Part shown: positions 1 through 7,975 of the stretch, piece by piece
Position numbering within the stretch: the stretch's first letter is position 1
Layout: every line of letters begins with the position of its first letter
Assembly: GCF_038396755.1 (NCBI RefSeq)
Contig: NZ_CP149822.1
Span: forward strand, 1,178,001-1,242,000
From: Chitinophaga pollutisoli
GTDB taxonomy: Bacteria; Bacteroidota; Bacteroidia; Chitinophagales; Chitinophagaceae
Direction of reading: 5' to 3'
Length of the DNA stretch: 64,000 nucleotides
Program-made: the position numbers and the translations under genes
Notes under the pieces: generated by a model
The model's input: only the letters and a program-made list of their open reading frames with translations
Databases searched by the model: none
Told to the model about the DNA's origin: nothing

Positions 1-663
1 ATAAGCGTTGCCGGCATTGGCTTTCAGCAGGGGAACCGCTTCGTTGAGGTCCGCCACCACCTGGTCGTACACCGCTTTCACCGTTGCGCGCGGCGGTGCG
101 AACGCAGCGCCGTTGTTATCCGTCGTGATCAGCATCACACCGGGATTATTGCCACTGTTCTGGTAATACGGTTTGCCGTACAGGCGGATGAGATTGAAAT
201 ACACGTACGCCCGGAGGAACAGCGCCTCGCCCTTCGCCTGCAGGATCACCGCGTTCGATTCCCCGGCTTTCACATTGGCGAGTATCTTGTTGATGAGCAA
301 CGAAGCGTTGTAAGCTCCGCGCCAGTATTCGTAGGTATACGAAAGGTCTTTCTCCCCTGAATTCAGGTAGTTAAAAGCATTTGTATACCGGTTCACACCC
401 GCATCGAGCGCCTTGATATTGTTGCCATGCGCTTCGCCGAAAAACACCTGCATGTCATTAAAGCTGAAACCGCTGTTGGTTACCGCCGCACCGGCAATCG
501 CCGCATAGGCGCCGAATACCGCTTTGCGGAAACCTTCAGGCGTTGCAAACTGCTGCTCTTCATACGTTACGTTGTGTGGCCGGAGCTTGTCGAGCTCCTT
601 GTTGCAGGCGCTGCCTGTTAACAAAAGCCCCGCCGCCGCGATATAATGGAAGATGGATTTCAT
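1..663 (-). CDS. SusD/RagB-family outer-membrane lipoprotein, partial (C-terminus outside window)
   Basis: Surface glycan-binding lipoprotein that works with the SusC receptor encoded immediately upstream. The reading frame runs open to the window edge, giving 221 codons from the ATG at 663. The N-terminus (MKSIFHYIAAAGLLLTGSAC) is a lipoprotein signal with the lipobox cysteine at residue 20, followed by NKELDK as in SusD proteins. Helical TPR-like stretches of the SusD type follow, such as ALFLRAYVYFNLIRLYG. It starts 18 bp after the SusC stop, so the two are very likely cotranscribed and regulated by the sigma/FecR pair upstream. The substrate cannot be told from this fragment. The frame was translated by hand because it lacks a stop inside the window. 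Confidence 0.9.
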   Translation of the reverse strand, partial: MKSIFHYIAAAGLLLTGSACNKELDKLRPHNVTYEEQQFATPEGFRKAVFGAYAAIAGAAVTNSGFSFNDMQVFFGEAHGNNIKALDAGVNRYTNAFNYLNSGEKDLSYTYEYWRGAYNASLLINKILANVKAGESNAVILQAKGEALFLRAYVYFNLIRLYGKPYYQNSGNNPGVMLITTDNNGAAFAPPRATVKAVYDQVVADLNEAVPLLKANAGNAY

Positions 664-681
664 ATGTCGCATTTTGATGGA

Positions 682-3600
682 TTAAAAACTTACGTTGATA
701 CCTGCCAGGAACCTGCGGGGATTCGCGAACGATGTGCCCACACCGCTGTACGCCGTGCTGGATCCCAGGGACGCGCCTTCAGGATCCGCGCCCACGAAAT
801 CCTTGTGCTTGATCACCGCCAGGTTGTCGCCGCTCAGGTAGGCCGACAGCTGCCGGATCTTCAGCTTGCGCAACATTGCATCGGGCACGTCGTACGACAA
901 CCGCACGTTTCGCAGGCGCAGATGGCTCGCGTCGCCCCACAGGCGGGAAGAACGGTACGTCAAGGCGCTCCAGGCATTCGGGTTGGTACTGAACACATCC
1001 GGATAGTTCGCATCCGTGTCTCCTTTCCCCTGCCACAACCGCTGGTTGCTGCCGAACACCACGTTGTTGCGGCCCAGGCGCGGCGCGGTCGGCGACTGGA
1101 AATTATTCACCAGCGACATCATCACGTAGTTTCCATACTGGAACCACCACTCCGCACTCAACGTAAACCGCTTGTATTTAAACGTATTGGTAAAACCGCC
1201 GAAGAATTTCGGCGTAGCCGAGCCCACCGTTTCCCAGTTCGCCAGGTTAGTGGTGCTGCCAATGCCTTCCACTTCCACCGGCTTGCCCGAAGCATCGTAG
1301 TTGCGGTGGATCATATTGCCGTTTTCAGGATTGATGCCGATGTATGTGATCGCCTTGATCACGTTGATATCCTCCCCGATCTTGCGGTAATAGGCATTGG
1401 AATAGCTGTCGCGCAGGGAATCCTGGTAAAGGGCGGAGATGTGGTTTTTGTTGAAGCTGATATTGAAATTCGCATACCAGTTGAAGTCTTTCGTTTTCAC
1501 CACATGCGCATTCAGCATGATCTCCACGCCGCGGTTGATGATCTCCCCGATATTCTGGTATTGGCTCAGCGAACCCTGAGCGGACGTGAGGCTCACGTTC
1601 TGCAACAGGCCGGCGCTGCGCTTGCGGTAAATATCAGCTGTCAGGTCGATGCGGTTCCACAATCCCAGGTCCAGCCCAACGTTCGTGCTGTACATCGTTT
1701 CCCAGGAAATAACCGGGTTGGCCAGTTGGGAGATTGTTGAACCGATATTGGTGGTGGAACCGTAACGGCGCCCGTCGCTGTAAAATGTCGTATTCAGGTA
1801 ACCGTCGCCCAGGTCGCGGCCCGAGGTGCCGTACACCGCGCGGAGCTTCAGGTTGTTGATGGTTTTATTGTCTCTCAGAAACGCTTCGTTCGAAAGCAGC
1901 CAGCCGCCGCTGATGGAGTAGAAAGTACCGTAACGCTTGTCGCGCCCGAAGTTGGTGGTGGCATCGGAACGGACGGACGCCGCCGCGAAATACTTCTGGT
2001 CGTAGTTGTAATCCGCCTGACCGAACACGGAGAACGTGGCGCGCTCCTGGTAGCTGCCGATAGGCGCCGCCGGCGGCGAAGAAGGCAACAGGTACGCGAG
2101 ATACACCGCGCTGCCGTATCCGCGCGCCGCACCGGCATTACGTTCGCCGGGCAATACGTTGTACATGTCCGCGCTGGTTACTTCCGTCGTTCTCTTCCCC
2201 CATTCCTGGCCCACCAGGGCCGATATGGAATGCAGCCCGAAAGACTTGCGGAAATTTAGTGTATTCGAAGTCAGGTAATCGGTATAACGGGTATCCCGGA
2301 TCGTTAGCGTACCGTTGGGCAGTACAGGGCTGGCGGCGTTGAACAGGTAGGGGTATCCACCGAATTTGCCGGAATAGGAACGCGGATCGAGGTAGGAATT
2401 GAAGCGCGTGCCCATGTAATTGATCGAATTGGCGCTCTGTACAAAGAGCCAGGGTTTGATATCGTACCGCAGCTTGATGGCGCCCAGGTGGTTGTGCACA
2501 TCCGTTACGGCGGTATTGTCGTATTCCGCTTCGGCGAGGAAGTTCTGCGTCCAGGTCTGGAACATGGGGCCGTAGTTGTTGGATTGCTTCACCGGCAAAC
2601 TATACGGCATCGACCCGTCTGCGTTGTACGGATTTTGGAACGGCTGGATCATGTACAGCTCCGGAACGCCGTTGCGCCGGGTGGTTTTATCGATGATGGA
2701 ACTGAGGTTTACGGCTACGGAGAATTTGTCGCTTACCTTCTGGTCGATGTTGATGCGGAGGCTCTTCCGGTCGAAGGCGTTATCATACAGCGCACCGTTC
2801 TCCTTATACCAGGCCACGCCGCCATAGAACTTCGTTTTGTCGTTGCCGCTCTGGATGTTCAGCTCCGTATTCCGGAAATTCCCGTTACTATAGATCGCAT
2901 CTTCCCAGTTGAAGTTATTGTTCCTGTCCGCGTCGGAATACGTCCGCCGCTCGCGGATGAACGTGTTGACGTCGGGGAACTGCGCCTGGATGGAAGGCGT
3001 CTGCTCCCAATACCGCTGCATCTGTTTATCCATGAACCCGATCAGCTCGGTGGTATTCATGAAACGGATGGCGCGCACCGGCTGAATGGCGCCGTATTGC
3101 ATGTTGAGGTTTACCCCCGTGCGGCCCGTTTTGCCCCTGCGTGTCGTGATCACGATCACACCCTGTGCCGCGCGCGAACCGTAGATGGCCGTCGAAGAGG
3201 CATCTTTCAAAATCGTAATATCTTCCACATCCGCCGGGTTCACGGCGTCCTGCAAACTGGTGTAGTTGGTGATCACCCCATCCACGACGAACAACGGCCC
3301 GAAGTAGCTGTTGGTGGGCGTGGCCATGGACGACTGCCCCCTTTCGATCACCTGCCCTTTCGCACCGGATTCTCCGGAAGTTTCGGTGATGTAAAGCCCG
3401 GTTGTCTTGCCTTTGAGCATCGACAACGCATTGGGTGTGGTCACGCTGTTGCGGAGCTGCTCCCCGGTTACCTTTTGCACGGCGCCGGTCAGTTCCTTGG
3501 CGGATTTGGCGGAATAGCCGGTGATGATCAGCTCATCGAGCTTCGAGGAAGCGCGTTTCATCCGGATGTCCAGCGCGGCGAACGACTTCGGTGTGATGGC

Positions 3601-4191
3601 ATACGGCTCGAAACCCACATACGAGAAGATCAGCTGCGGGTTGTGCGCCATGGGGATGGTGAAGCGCCCGTCGTTATCCGTGGTGGTGATGCGGTTGACG
3701 CCCATGGGGTTGTTGGTAACGGCGCGAACGGTCACACCCGGCAGGAGCGTCCCGTCTTCGTCCGTCACGCGGCCGTCCAGGGGCACGGTGGCTTTGGGCT
3801 CCTCGCCCGGATCACTGTACATCGTGACCGTGCTGGATTTTGCCTGGATAACGATGAACCGGTTATCCCGCAAAGAATACGTTAATGGTTGGTTTTTGAA
3901 ACAAGCCGCCAGCGCATCGTTCAACGAAACGTTGCGCAGGGTGACGGTCACCGGTTTCGCGTTGTCGAGTTGGTTTTTGCCATAGATAAAGGTATAGCCG
4001 CTTTGTTTCTCGATCGATTTCAAAGCTTTGACGAATGGCTCGTTGCGCAATTGCAGGGATATCTCCTGTGCGTGGGCGGTAAAGCCCGCGGCGAGGAGGA
4101 ACAAGCACAACGTCAGCATACGGTAAGCCCTGCGGATGGCCGGGTGGCATGCAATGCCCCGATCCGCCTGGCGCCAGGCGCATGAATACAT
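682..4191 (-). CDS. SusC/RagA-family TonB-dependent receptor with N-terminal STN signalling domain
   Basis: Outer-membrane TonB-dependent importer of about 1169 residues. I chose the ATG at 4191 (MYSCAWRQ...) because it precedes a hydrophobic signal stretch (MLTLCLFLLAAGFTAHAQ); the frame is open further upstream but that part has no signal-like features. Domains in order: signal; STN (secretin/TonB short N-terminal) about 43-115; carboxypeptidase-regulatory-like beta domain about 138-212; plug about 220-350 with LDELIITGYSAKSAKELTG and an IYGSRAAQGVIVITTRRGK stretch; then the beta-barrel ending in INVSF. An STN domain on a SusC protein is the hallmark of receptors that signal through FecR to an ECF sigma factor, and both are encoded just upstream (4357-6168). 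The ligand is unknown. Confidence 0.95.
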   Translation of the reverse strand: MYSCAWRQADRGIACHPAIRRAYRMLTLCLFLLAAGFTAHAQEISLQLRNEPFVKALKSIEKQSGYTFIYGKNQLDNAKPVTVTLRNVSLNDALAACFKNQPLTYSLRDNRFIVIQAKSSTVTMYSDPGEEPKATVPLDGRVTDEDGTLLPGVTVRAVTNNPMGVNRITTTDNDGRFTIPMAHNPQLIFSYVGFEPYAITPKSFAALDIRMKRASSKLDELIITGYSAKSAKELTGAVQKVTGEQLRNSVTTPNALSMLKGKTTGLYITETSGESGAKGQVIERGQSSMATPTNSYFGPLFVVDGVITNYTSLQDAVNPADVEDITILKDASSTAIYGSRAAQGVIVITTRRGKTGRTGVNLNMQYGAIQPVRAIRFMNTTELIGFMDKQMQRYWEQTPSIQAQFPDVNTFIRERRTYSDADRNNNFNWEDAIYSNGNFRNTELNIQSGNDKTKFYGGVAWYKENGALYDNAFDRKSLRINIDQKVSDKFSVAVNLSSIIDKTTRRNGVPELYMIQPFQNPYNADGSMPYSLPVKQSNNYGPMFQTWTQNFLAEAEYDNTAVTDVHNHLGAIKLRYDIKPWLFVQSANSINYMGTRFNSYLDPRSYSGKFGGYPYLFNAASPVLPNGTLTIRDTRYTDYLTSNTLNFRKSFGLHSISALVGQEWGKRTTEVTSADMYNVLPGERNAGAARGYGSAVYLAYLLPSSPPAAPIGSYQERATFSVFGQADYNYDQKYFAAASVRSDATTNFGRDKRYGTFYSISGGWLLSNEAFLRDNKTINNLKLRAVYGTSGRDLGDGYLNTTFYSDGRRYGSTTNIGSTISQLANPVISWETMYSTNVGLDLGLWNRIDLTADIYRKRSAGLLQNVSLTSAQGSLSQYQNIGEIINRGVEIMLNAHVVKTKDFNWYANFNISFNKNHISALYQDSLRDSYSNAYYRKIGEDINVIKAITYIGINPENGNMIHRNYDASGKPVEVEGIGSTTNLANWETVGSATPKFFGGFTNTFKYKRFTLSAEWWFQYGNYVMMSLVNNFQSPTAPRLGRNNVVFGSNQRLWQGKGDTDANYPDVFSTNPNAWSALTYRSSRLWGDASHLRLRNVRLSYDVPDAMLRKLKIRQLSAYLSGDNLAVIKHKDFVGADPEGASLGSSTAYSGVGTSFANPRRFLAGINVSF

Positions 4192-4222
4192 AAATTCGAT
4201 TTTGGGTGATAAAAAAATCTCC

Positions 4223-4277
4223 TGTCTGAAATGTATGTGTCTTTTCCCCGGACCGGCCCTTTCAGACAAACCGGTCC
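4223..4277 (-). other. Overlapping inverted repeats in the FecR-SusC intergenic region
   Basis: Two perfect inverted repeats overlap between the FecR stop and the SusC start. TGTCTGAAA (4223-4231) pairs with TTTCAGACA (4260-4268), and GGACCGG (4250-4256) pairs with CCGGTCC (4271-4277). The second arm of the first pair lies in the loop of the second, so the stems would compete. This could be an RNA leader structure or an operator. No known motif is recognised. Confidence 0.3.
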
Positions 4278-4356
4278 TTACCCTCTCCGGCCGCCGTTGG
4301 CGCCGTGGGGTTGCTGCGATCCAGATCTCCTGTCTGCTGCCCGATGCAGCTGTTCA

Positions 4357-5514
4357 TCAGGGCGAGACAGTTACCTTATTTCCATTGATTGTAAAGTGTA
4401 CAAGTCCTGTCAGTTCCAGCAATTCCAGCACTTTCGACAGCGGAACATTCCGCGGGATCGTGCCATTGAAGTACTCTTTCACTATGCCTTTTTCATAAAC
4501 TATTTCTACGTCGTACCACCGCGATATCTGCTTCATCACCGTTTCTACCGGCGCGTCGCGGAAGAGGAACAATCCGTTCTTCCAGGCGGTGGCGGCTTCA
4601 ACATCGGCCTGGTCGTTCAGGATCATGTCCGTTCCTTCCAGCCGCATGGCCTGCCCGGGGCGCAGCAGGTGTTGTTCCTGCCCGTTGCGCATCATCACGG
4701 CGCCTTGCAGCAGCGTGGTGCGGCTACCTGGTTCGTCGGCATATGCCTGTATGTTAAATGCTGTTCCCAGCACCATCACATCTCCGCCGTTACGGATCTG
4801 GACGATGAAAGGCGCTTGCGCATCGGGTTTGATATCAAAGAACGCTTCTCCCGTCAATTCCACTTTTCTTTCCTTTTTGCCGAAGGCTGTGGGATAGCGC
4901 AGCGCGCTGCCCGCGTTGAGCCAAACGGTGGAGCCATCCGGAAGGGTGAGGCGGTATTGCCCGCCGCGCGGCGTAGCGAGCGTGTGGAACTGCACCGGGT
5001 CGCCGGATGCGTTGTAGGCCAACAGCCCCTGCCCCGTTTTTACGGCGTTGCCGCCGCCATGTGCAGCCAGCGCACCGTTGGCCGCGTCGGTCAGGTCGAT
5101 CCGGCTGCCGTCGCCCAGGGTGAGAATCGCTTTATCGGATCCCGGCAAAGCATCGCCGCCGAAGTTCCGCACTTCCTGCTCCGCTTTCCCCTGAGACGTA
5201 ATGGCCCAATATCCCGCTGTGCCGATGGCCAGTACAAATATCGCGGCCGCCGCGATCCGCCGCCAGGGCAGGATCCGCACTTTGGCGGGCGCTTTCAGTT
5301 CGTTGATGCGCGTTACCATCCGGTCCATGTCTTCCGCCGCCAGGTCCATCGGTTGCACAGCGGCGGCCAGATCAGACAGTACTTCCTGCATGAGGGCGTC
5401 GTAACGCCCGTCCTGCAACAGAAGGTCCAGCTCTGCCGCCTCGTTTTCTCCTATATTGCCGGCGTAATAACGCTGCAAGAGGAGACGAACCTTGTCCCTT
5501 TGATCATCTAACAT
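4357..5514 (-). CDS. FecR-family anti-sigma factor
   Basis: Inner-membrane anti-sigma regulator of 385 residues that is expected to hold the ECF sigma factor until the SusC STN domain signals ligand binding. The N-terminal cytoplasmic part (MLDDQRDKVRLLLQRYYAGN) is of the sigma-binding type. A single membrane helix lies near 86-106 (IAAAAIFVLAIGTAGYWAI). A periplasmic FecR domain follows at about 165-275 (TPRGGQYRLTLPDGSTVWLN, GEAFFDI). A C-terminal DUF4974/STN-like domain occupies about 315-385. It sits between sigma factor and receptor: 90 bp after the sigma stop and 165 bp before the receptor start. The order sigma, FecR, SusC, SusD is the usual one in Bacteroidota. Confidence 0.95.
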   Translation of the reverse strand: MLDDQRDKVRLLLQRYYAGNIGENEAAELDLLLQDGRYDALMQEVLSDLAAAVQPMDLAAEDMDRMVTRINELKAPAKVRILPWRRIAAAAIFVLAIGTAGYWAITSQGKAEQEVRNFGGDALPGSDKAILTLGDGSRIDLTDAANGALAAHGGGNAVKTGQGLLAYNASGDPVQFHTLATPRGGQYRLTLPDGSTVWLNAGSALRYPTAFGKKERKVELTGEAFFDIKPDAQAPFIVQIRNGGDVMVLGTAFNIQAYADEPGSRTTLLQGAVMMRNGQEQHLLRPGQAMRLEGTDMILNDQADVEAATAWKNGLFLFRDAPVETVMKQISRWYDVEIVYEKGIVKEYFNGTIPRNVPLSKVLELLELTGLVHFTINGNKVTVSP

Positions 5515-5604
5515 GGTGGAATAGAAATTTGCAACAACGATATAAGCTATAACTACCGGGGAAAGGTTTAGGACCAGTGCCCCGGAAACTTTTTTTATTT
5601 TTTC

Positions 5605-6168
5605 TCAAAGCCAGAACAGGCCAGCCTTCCGCACATGATCCCGGACCGATTGCAGCGCCCTTACCAGGTGGTTTTTCACTGTATTGGCCGACAATCCCAT
5701 GTGTGCCGCGATCTCCGGGATGGAAAGCCCTTCGTACCGGCTCAGCCTGTAGACCTGTTGCTGTTGGGGCGGCAATTGCAGCACCGCCCGCGCGATCACC
5801 GTTCCGCTTTCGCGGTACTGCACCTGCTCGGCCACGTCTGACCGCGCCGTTTCGCCGAAGTCCCGTAAATGCTGGAGGAATTTGCCTTCCCGCGCGAGGC
5901 GTTTGATATAAGTGAGGGAAAGATTGGAAACAACCGTAAATAACCAGGCGCGGAGAAATTGGATCTTTTCATATTCCGCACGATGTTGCCACAGGCGCAA
6001 AAATGCTTCCTGCACGATGTCTTCGGCAACGGCCCTGTTTTTGGTGATCTTGATGGCGAATGGCAGCAGGCGCGGGAAATAGTGGCGGACGATCTCCCCG
6101 AAAGCCCTTTCGTCGGAAGCGCCGATCCCGGCCAGTAATGTTTGCTCCTGTAATATATGCTCGCTCAT
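5605..6168 (-). CDS. RNA polymerase ECF-type sigma factor
   Basis: Extracytoplasmic-function sigma-70 factor of 187 residues. I took MSEHILQEQ at 6168 as the start, because a purine-rich GGGAGGGGG lies just before it; an in-frame ATG seven codons upstream is possible. Region 2 is at about 20-90, with AEDIVQEAFLRLWQHR and the hydrophobic FLRAWLFTVVSNLSL stretch. Region 4 is at about 120-180, with LPPQQQQVYRLSRYEGLSIPE and an HTH (IAAHMGLSANTVKNHLVRAL). It heads the sigma-FecR-SusC-SusD cluster and very likely drives the receptor operon. No TAnnTTTG element was found before it. Confidence 0.95.
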   Translation of the reverse strand: MSEHILQEQTLLAGIGASDERAFGEIVRHYFPRLLPFAIKITKNRAVAEDIVQEAFLRLWQHRAEYEKIQFLRAWLFTVVSNLSLTYIKRLAREGKFLQHLRDFGETARSDVAEQVQYRESGTVIARAVLQLPPQQQQVYRLSRYEGLSIPEIAAHMGLSANTVKNHLVRALQSVRDHVRKAGLFWL

Positions 6169-6267
6169 TCCATCCCCCTCCCTTGGCATGCGGTGTTGGT
6201 TGATTTGGGATAAAAATAGTAAAAATGTGATAAAGATGCCGGAAGGTGAGCGAACTAAAAACGCCGA

Positions 6268-7281
6268 TCAGAGGGATATCATCACCTTGACCACCCCGTT
6301 CTTCGGGTCCAGCCAACGCGGGAATTCGGATTGCACCGCGTCGAAATGCACGCGGTGGGTAATATAATTTGTGGGATCCACCTGCCCGGATTGCATGGCG
6401 TCCACCACGTGCGCGAAATCTTCACGGGTGGCATTGCGGCTGCTCATGAGCGTAGCTTCACGTTTATGGAATTCAGGATGACTGAATGCGATCTCCCCGC
6501 GCTGGAGCCCAACCAGCACATATCGCCCGCCATGCGCGAGGTATTTGAAACCATCAAGAATGGCACGCTGGCTGCCCGTAGCATCGATCGCCACGGTAGG
6601 ATAATCACCGTGGGTGATGGCCTGCAATGCGGCTTCCACATCGCCTCCGGAGGCGTCCACGATATGCTGCACACCGAGCTTTTCGCGGCAGAAGTCCAGC
6701 CGCTGCCGGTTGATGTCTACCGCGATCACTTCCGCCCCCGCGATCCTGGCGAATTCCATCACACCCAGGCCGATGGGCCCCGCGCCGATCACCGCAACAA
6801 ATTCCCCCGGCCGGACATCCGCCCGGCGAACACCGTGCGCGCCGATGGCCAGGGGCTCCACGAGCGCCAGCGCATCGAACGACAAACCCTGCCCGTGCAG
6901 CAACGCCCCCGAAGGCACGCGGAGGTATTCCGCCATGCCACCGTCGACATGCACACCGCATACCGCCATGCTTACGCAGCAGTTGGGCTTCCCCGAACGG
7001 CAGGCGATGCAATGCCCGCAATGGTAATAAGGAATGAAGGTCACCGCTTCCCCTGCCGCAAACCCCGGCGCGCCGTCAGCCTCCACCAGTTCCCCCGACA
7101 GCTCATGCCCCAGCACCCGGGGGTAACTGAAAAAAGGCTGTGTGCCTTCGAAGGCGTGCAGGTCCGTCCCGCAAATGCCGATCCGGCGGATGCGGATAAT
7201 CGCATGTCCTTCGGTCAGCTCAGGCTGCGATGCTTCTCCGTAAGCCAGTGTTCCGGGTGTTGTGCAAGTAAGTATCTTCAT
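6268..7281 (-). CDS. Zinc-dependent medium-chain alcohol/sugar dehydrogenase
   Basis: NAD(P)-dependent MDR-family dehydrogenase of 337 residues, of the threonine/sorbitol/L-galactonate dehydrogenase type. Catalytic zinc ligands are visible as Cys37 (GICGTDLH), His59-Glu60 (LGHELSGE) and probably Glu142 (VEPLAIG). The structural zinc site is Cys88, Cys91, Cys94 and Cys102 in the spacing CxxCxxCx7C. The Rossmann motif GAGPIGLG starts at residue 167. The length is normal for the family. It probably oxidises a sugar-derived secondary alcohol, but the substrate cannot be assigned. It is monocistronic in appearance: 99 bp before the sigma gene on the same strand, with its own -7 element upstream. 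Confidence 0.9.
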   Translation of the reverse strand: MKILTCTTPGTLAYGEASQPELTEGHAIIRIRRIGICGTDLHAFEGTQPFFSYPRVLGHELSGELVEADGAPGFAAGEAVTFIPYYHCGHCIACRSGKPNCCVSMAVCGVHVDGGMAEYLRVPSGALLHGQGLSFDALALVEPLAIGAHGVRRADVRPGEFVAVIGAGPIGLGVMEFARIAGAEVIAVDINRQRLDFCREKLGVQHIVDASGGDVEAALQAITHGDYPTVAIDATGSQRAILDGFKYLAHGGRYVLVGLQRGEIAFSHPEFHKREATLMSSRNATREDFAHVVDAMQSGQVDPTNYITHRVHFDAVQSEFPRWLDPKNGVVKVMISL

Positions 7282-7306
7282 GTGCGTGCTGGCTTTTTGC
7301 CATCGT

Positions 7307-7314
7307 CAAACCTA
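7307..7314 (-). promoter_or_regulatory. Candidate -7 promoter element for the dehydrogenase
   Basis: The minus strand reads TAGGTTTG, an exact match to the Bacteroidota TAnnTTTG element, 25 bp before the dehydrogenase ATG. No TTG was found at the usual -33 spacing, so this is a half-match only. Confidence 0.4.
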
Positions 7315-7352
7315 CGACAAAACCACCCACTATTTCTTGTCCCGATCCGACA

Positions 7353-7671
7353 TTTTCTGTTACGTTTCGGACGATTTCTATCCATCCATTGCCCGGCCAT
7401 TCAGCTGAGCAAGCGAAATTTCCTGTTACATTCCAGACATTTTCTATCCATCCGTTGCCCGGCCATTCAGCAGAGCAAGCGTCATTTCCTGTTACATTCC
7501 AGACGTTTTCTATCCTTCCGTTTCCCGGCCATTCAGCAGAGCAAGCGTCATTTCCTGTTACATTCCAGACGTTTCCTATCCATCCGTTTCCCGGCCATTC
7601 AGCAGAGCAAGCGTCATTTCCTGTTACATTCCAGACGTTTTCTATCCATCCGTTGCTCAGCCGCTCAGCAG
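7353..7671. repeat. 66-bp tandem repeat, about five copies, intergenic
   Basis: A 66-bp unit recurs in register with starts at 7353, 7419, 7485, 7551 and a partial copy at 7617. Copies share CCCGGCCATTCAGC, AGCAAGCG and TTTCCTGTTACATTCCAGAC blocks; the central copies are nearly identical and the outer ones diverged. The period is divisible by three, so short open frames run through it, but no start, ribosome site or neighbour supports translation. It fills most of the gap between the two minus-strand genes ending at 7976 and starting at 7281. Confidence 0.9.
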
Positions 7672-7760
7672 CGTAGGGGGATATTTTCAGTTACCTTTTG
7701 GAAATTCCTATACCTCCTCACTCATCCAAACACCCGCATAACGGTCATATGATTGTCAAC

Positions 7761-7831
7761 TGAGCCACCTATAAGCTACCTATAAGCCTCCTGTAAGCCA
7801 CCTATGAGCCTCTCTATATAAAGGTGGCTCA
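7761..7831. repeat. Short direct repeats inside a 10-bp inverted repeat
   Basis: TGAGCCACCT (7761-7770) is the exact reverse complement of AGGTGGCTCA (7822-7831). Between them lie several imperfect copies of CCTATAAGC. The arms could form a long stem with a repeat-rich loop. It is downstream of the terminator of the 7976-10588 gene, so it is probably not transcribed with that gene. Confidence 0.5.
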
Positions 7832-7916
7832 CAGGTTATTAATACCCGGATGCATGCAGGTACAGGCATCCGGCAGCTTAAAAGCATGCCTGCTGTTGCC
7901 GGGCAGATGAGGGCGT

Positions 7917-7954
7917 ATAAAAGAAGCGCCGCAACCCAGAGGCTGCGGCGCTTC
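7917..7954 (-). terminator. Rho-independent terminator after the cytochrome/propeller gene
   Basis: A perfect 11-bp stem (GAAGCGCCGCA 7923-7933 with TGCGGCGCTTC 7944-7954) has a 10-nt loop and is followed on the minus strand by TTTTAT. It lies 21 bp past the stop at 7976. Confidence 0.85.
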
Positions 7955-7975
7955 ATCATATATACCTGCGTGAGG

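Noticed and set aside
4192..4269. Upstream extension of the STN-type SusC to 4269
   Set aside because: The additional 26 residues are not signal-like and overlap the inverted repeats; the ATG at 4191 sits at the normal distance from the signal helix.
7389..7676. 95-codon open frame across the 66-bp repeats
   Set aside because: The repeat period is a multiple of three, so open frames appear in more than one phase. There is no signal, known motif or ribosome site, and the first and last units decay as non-coding sequence would.
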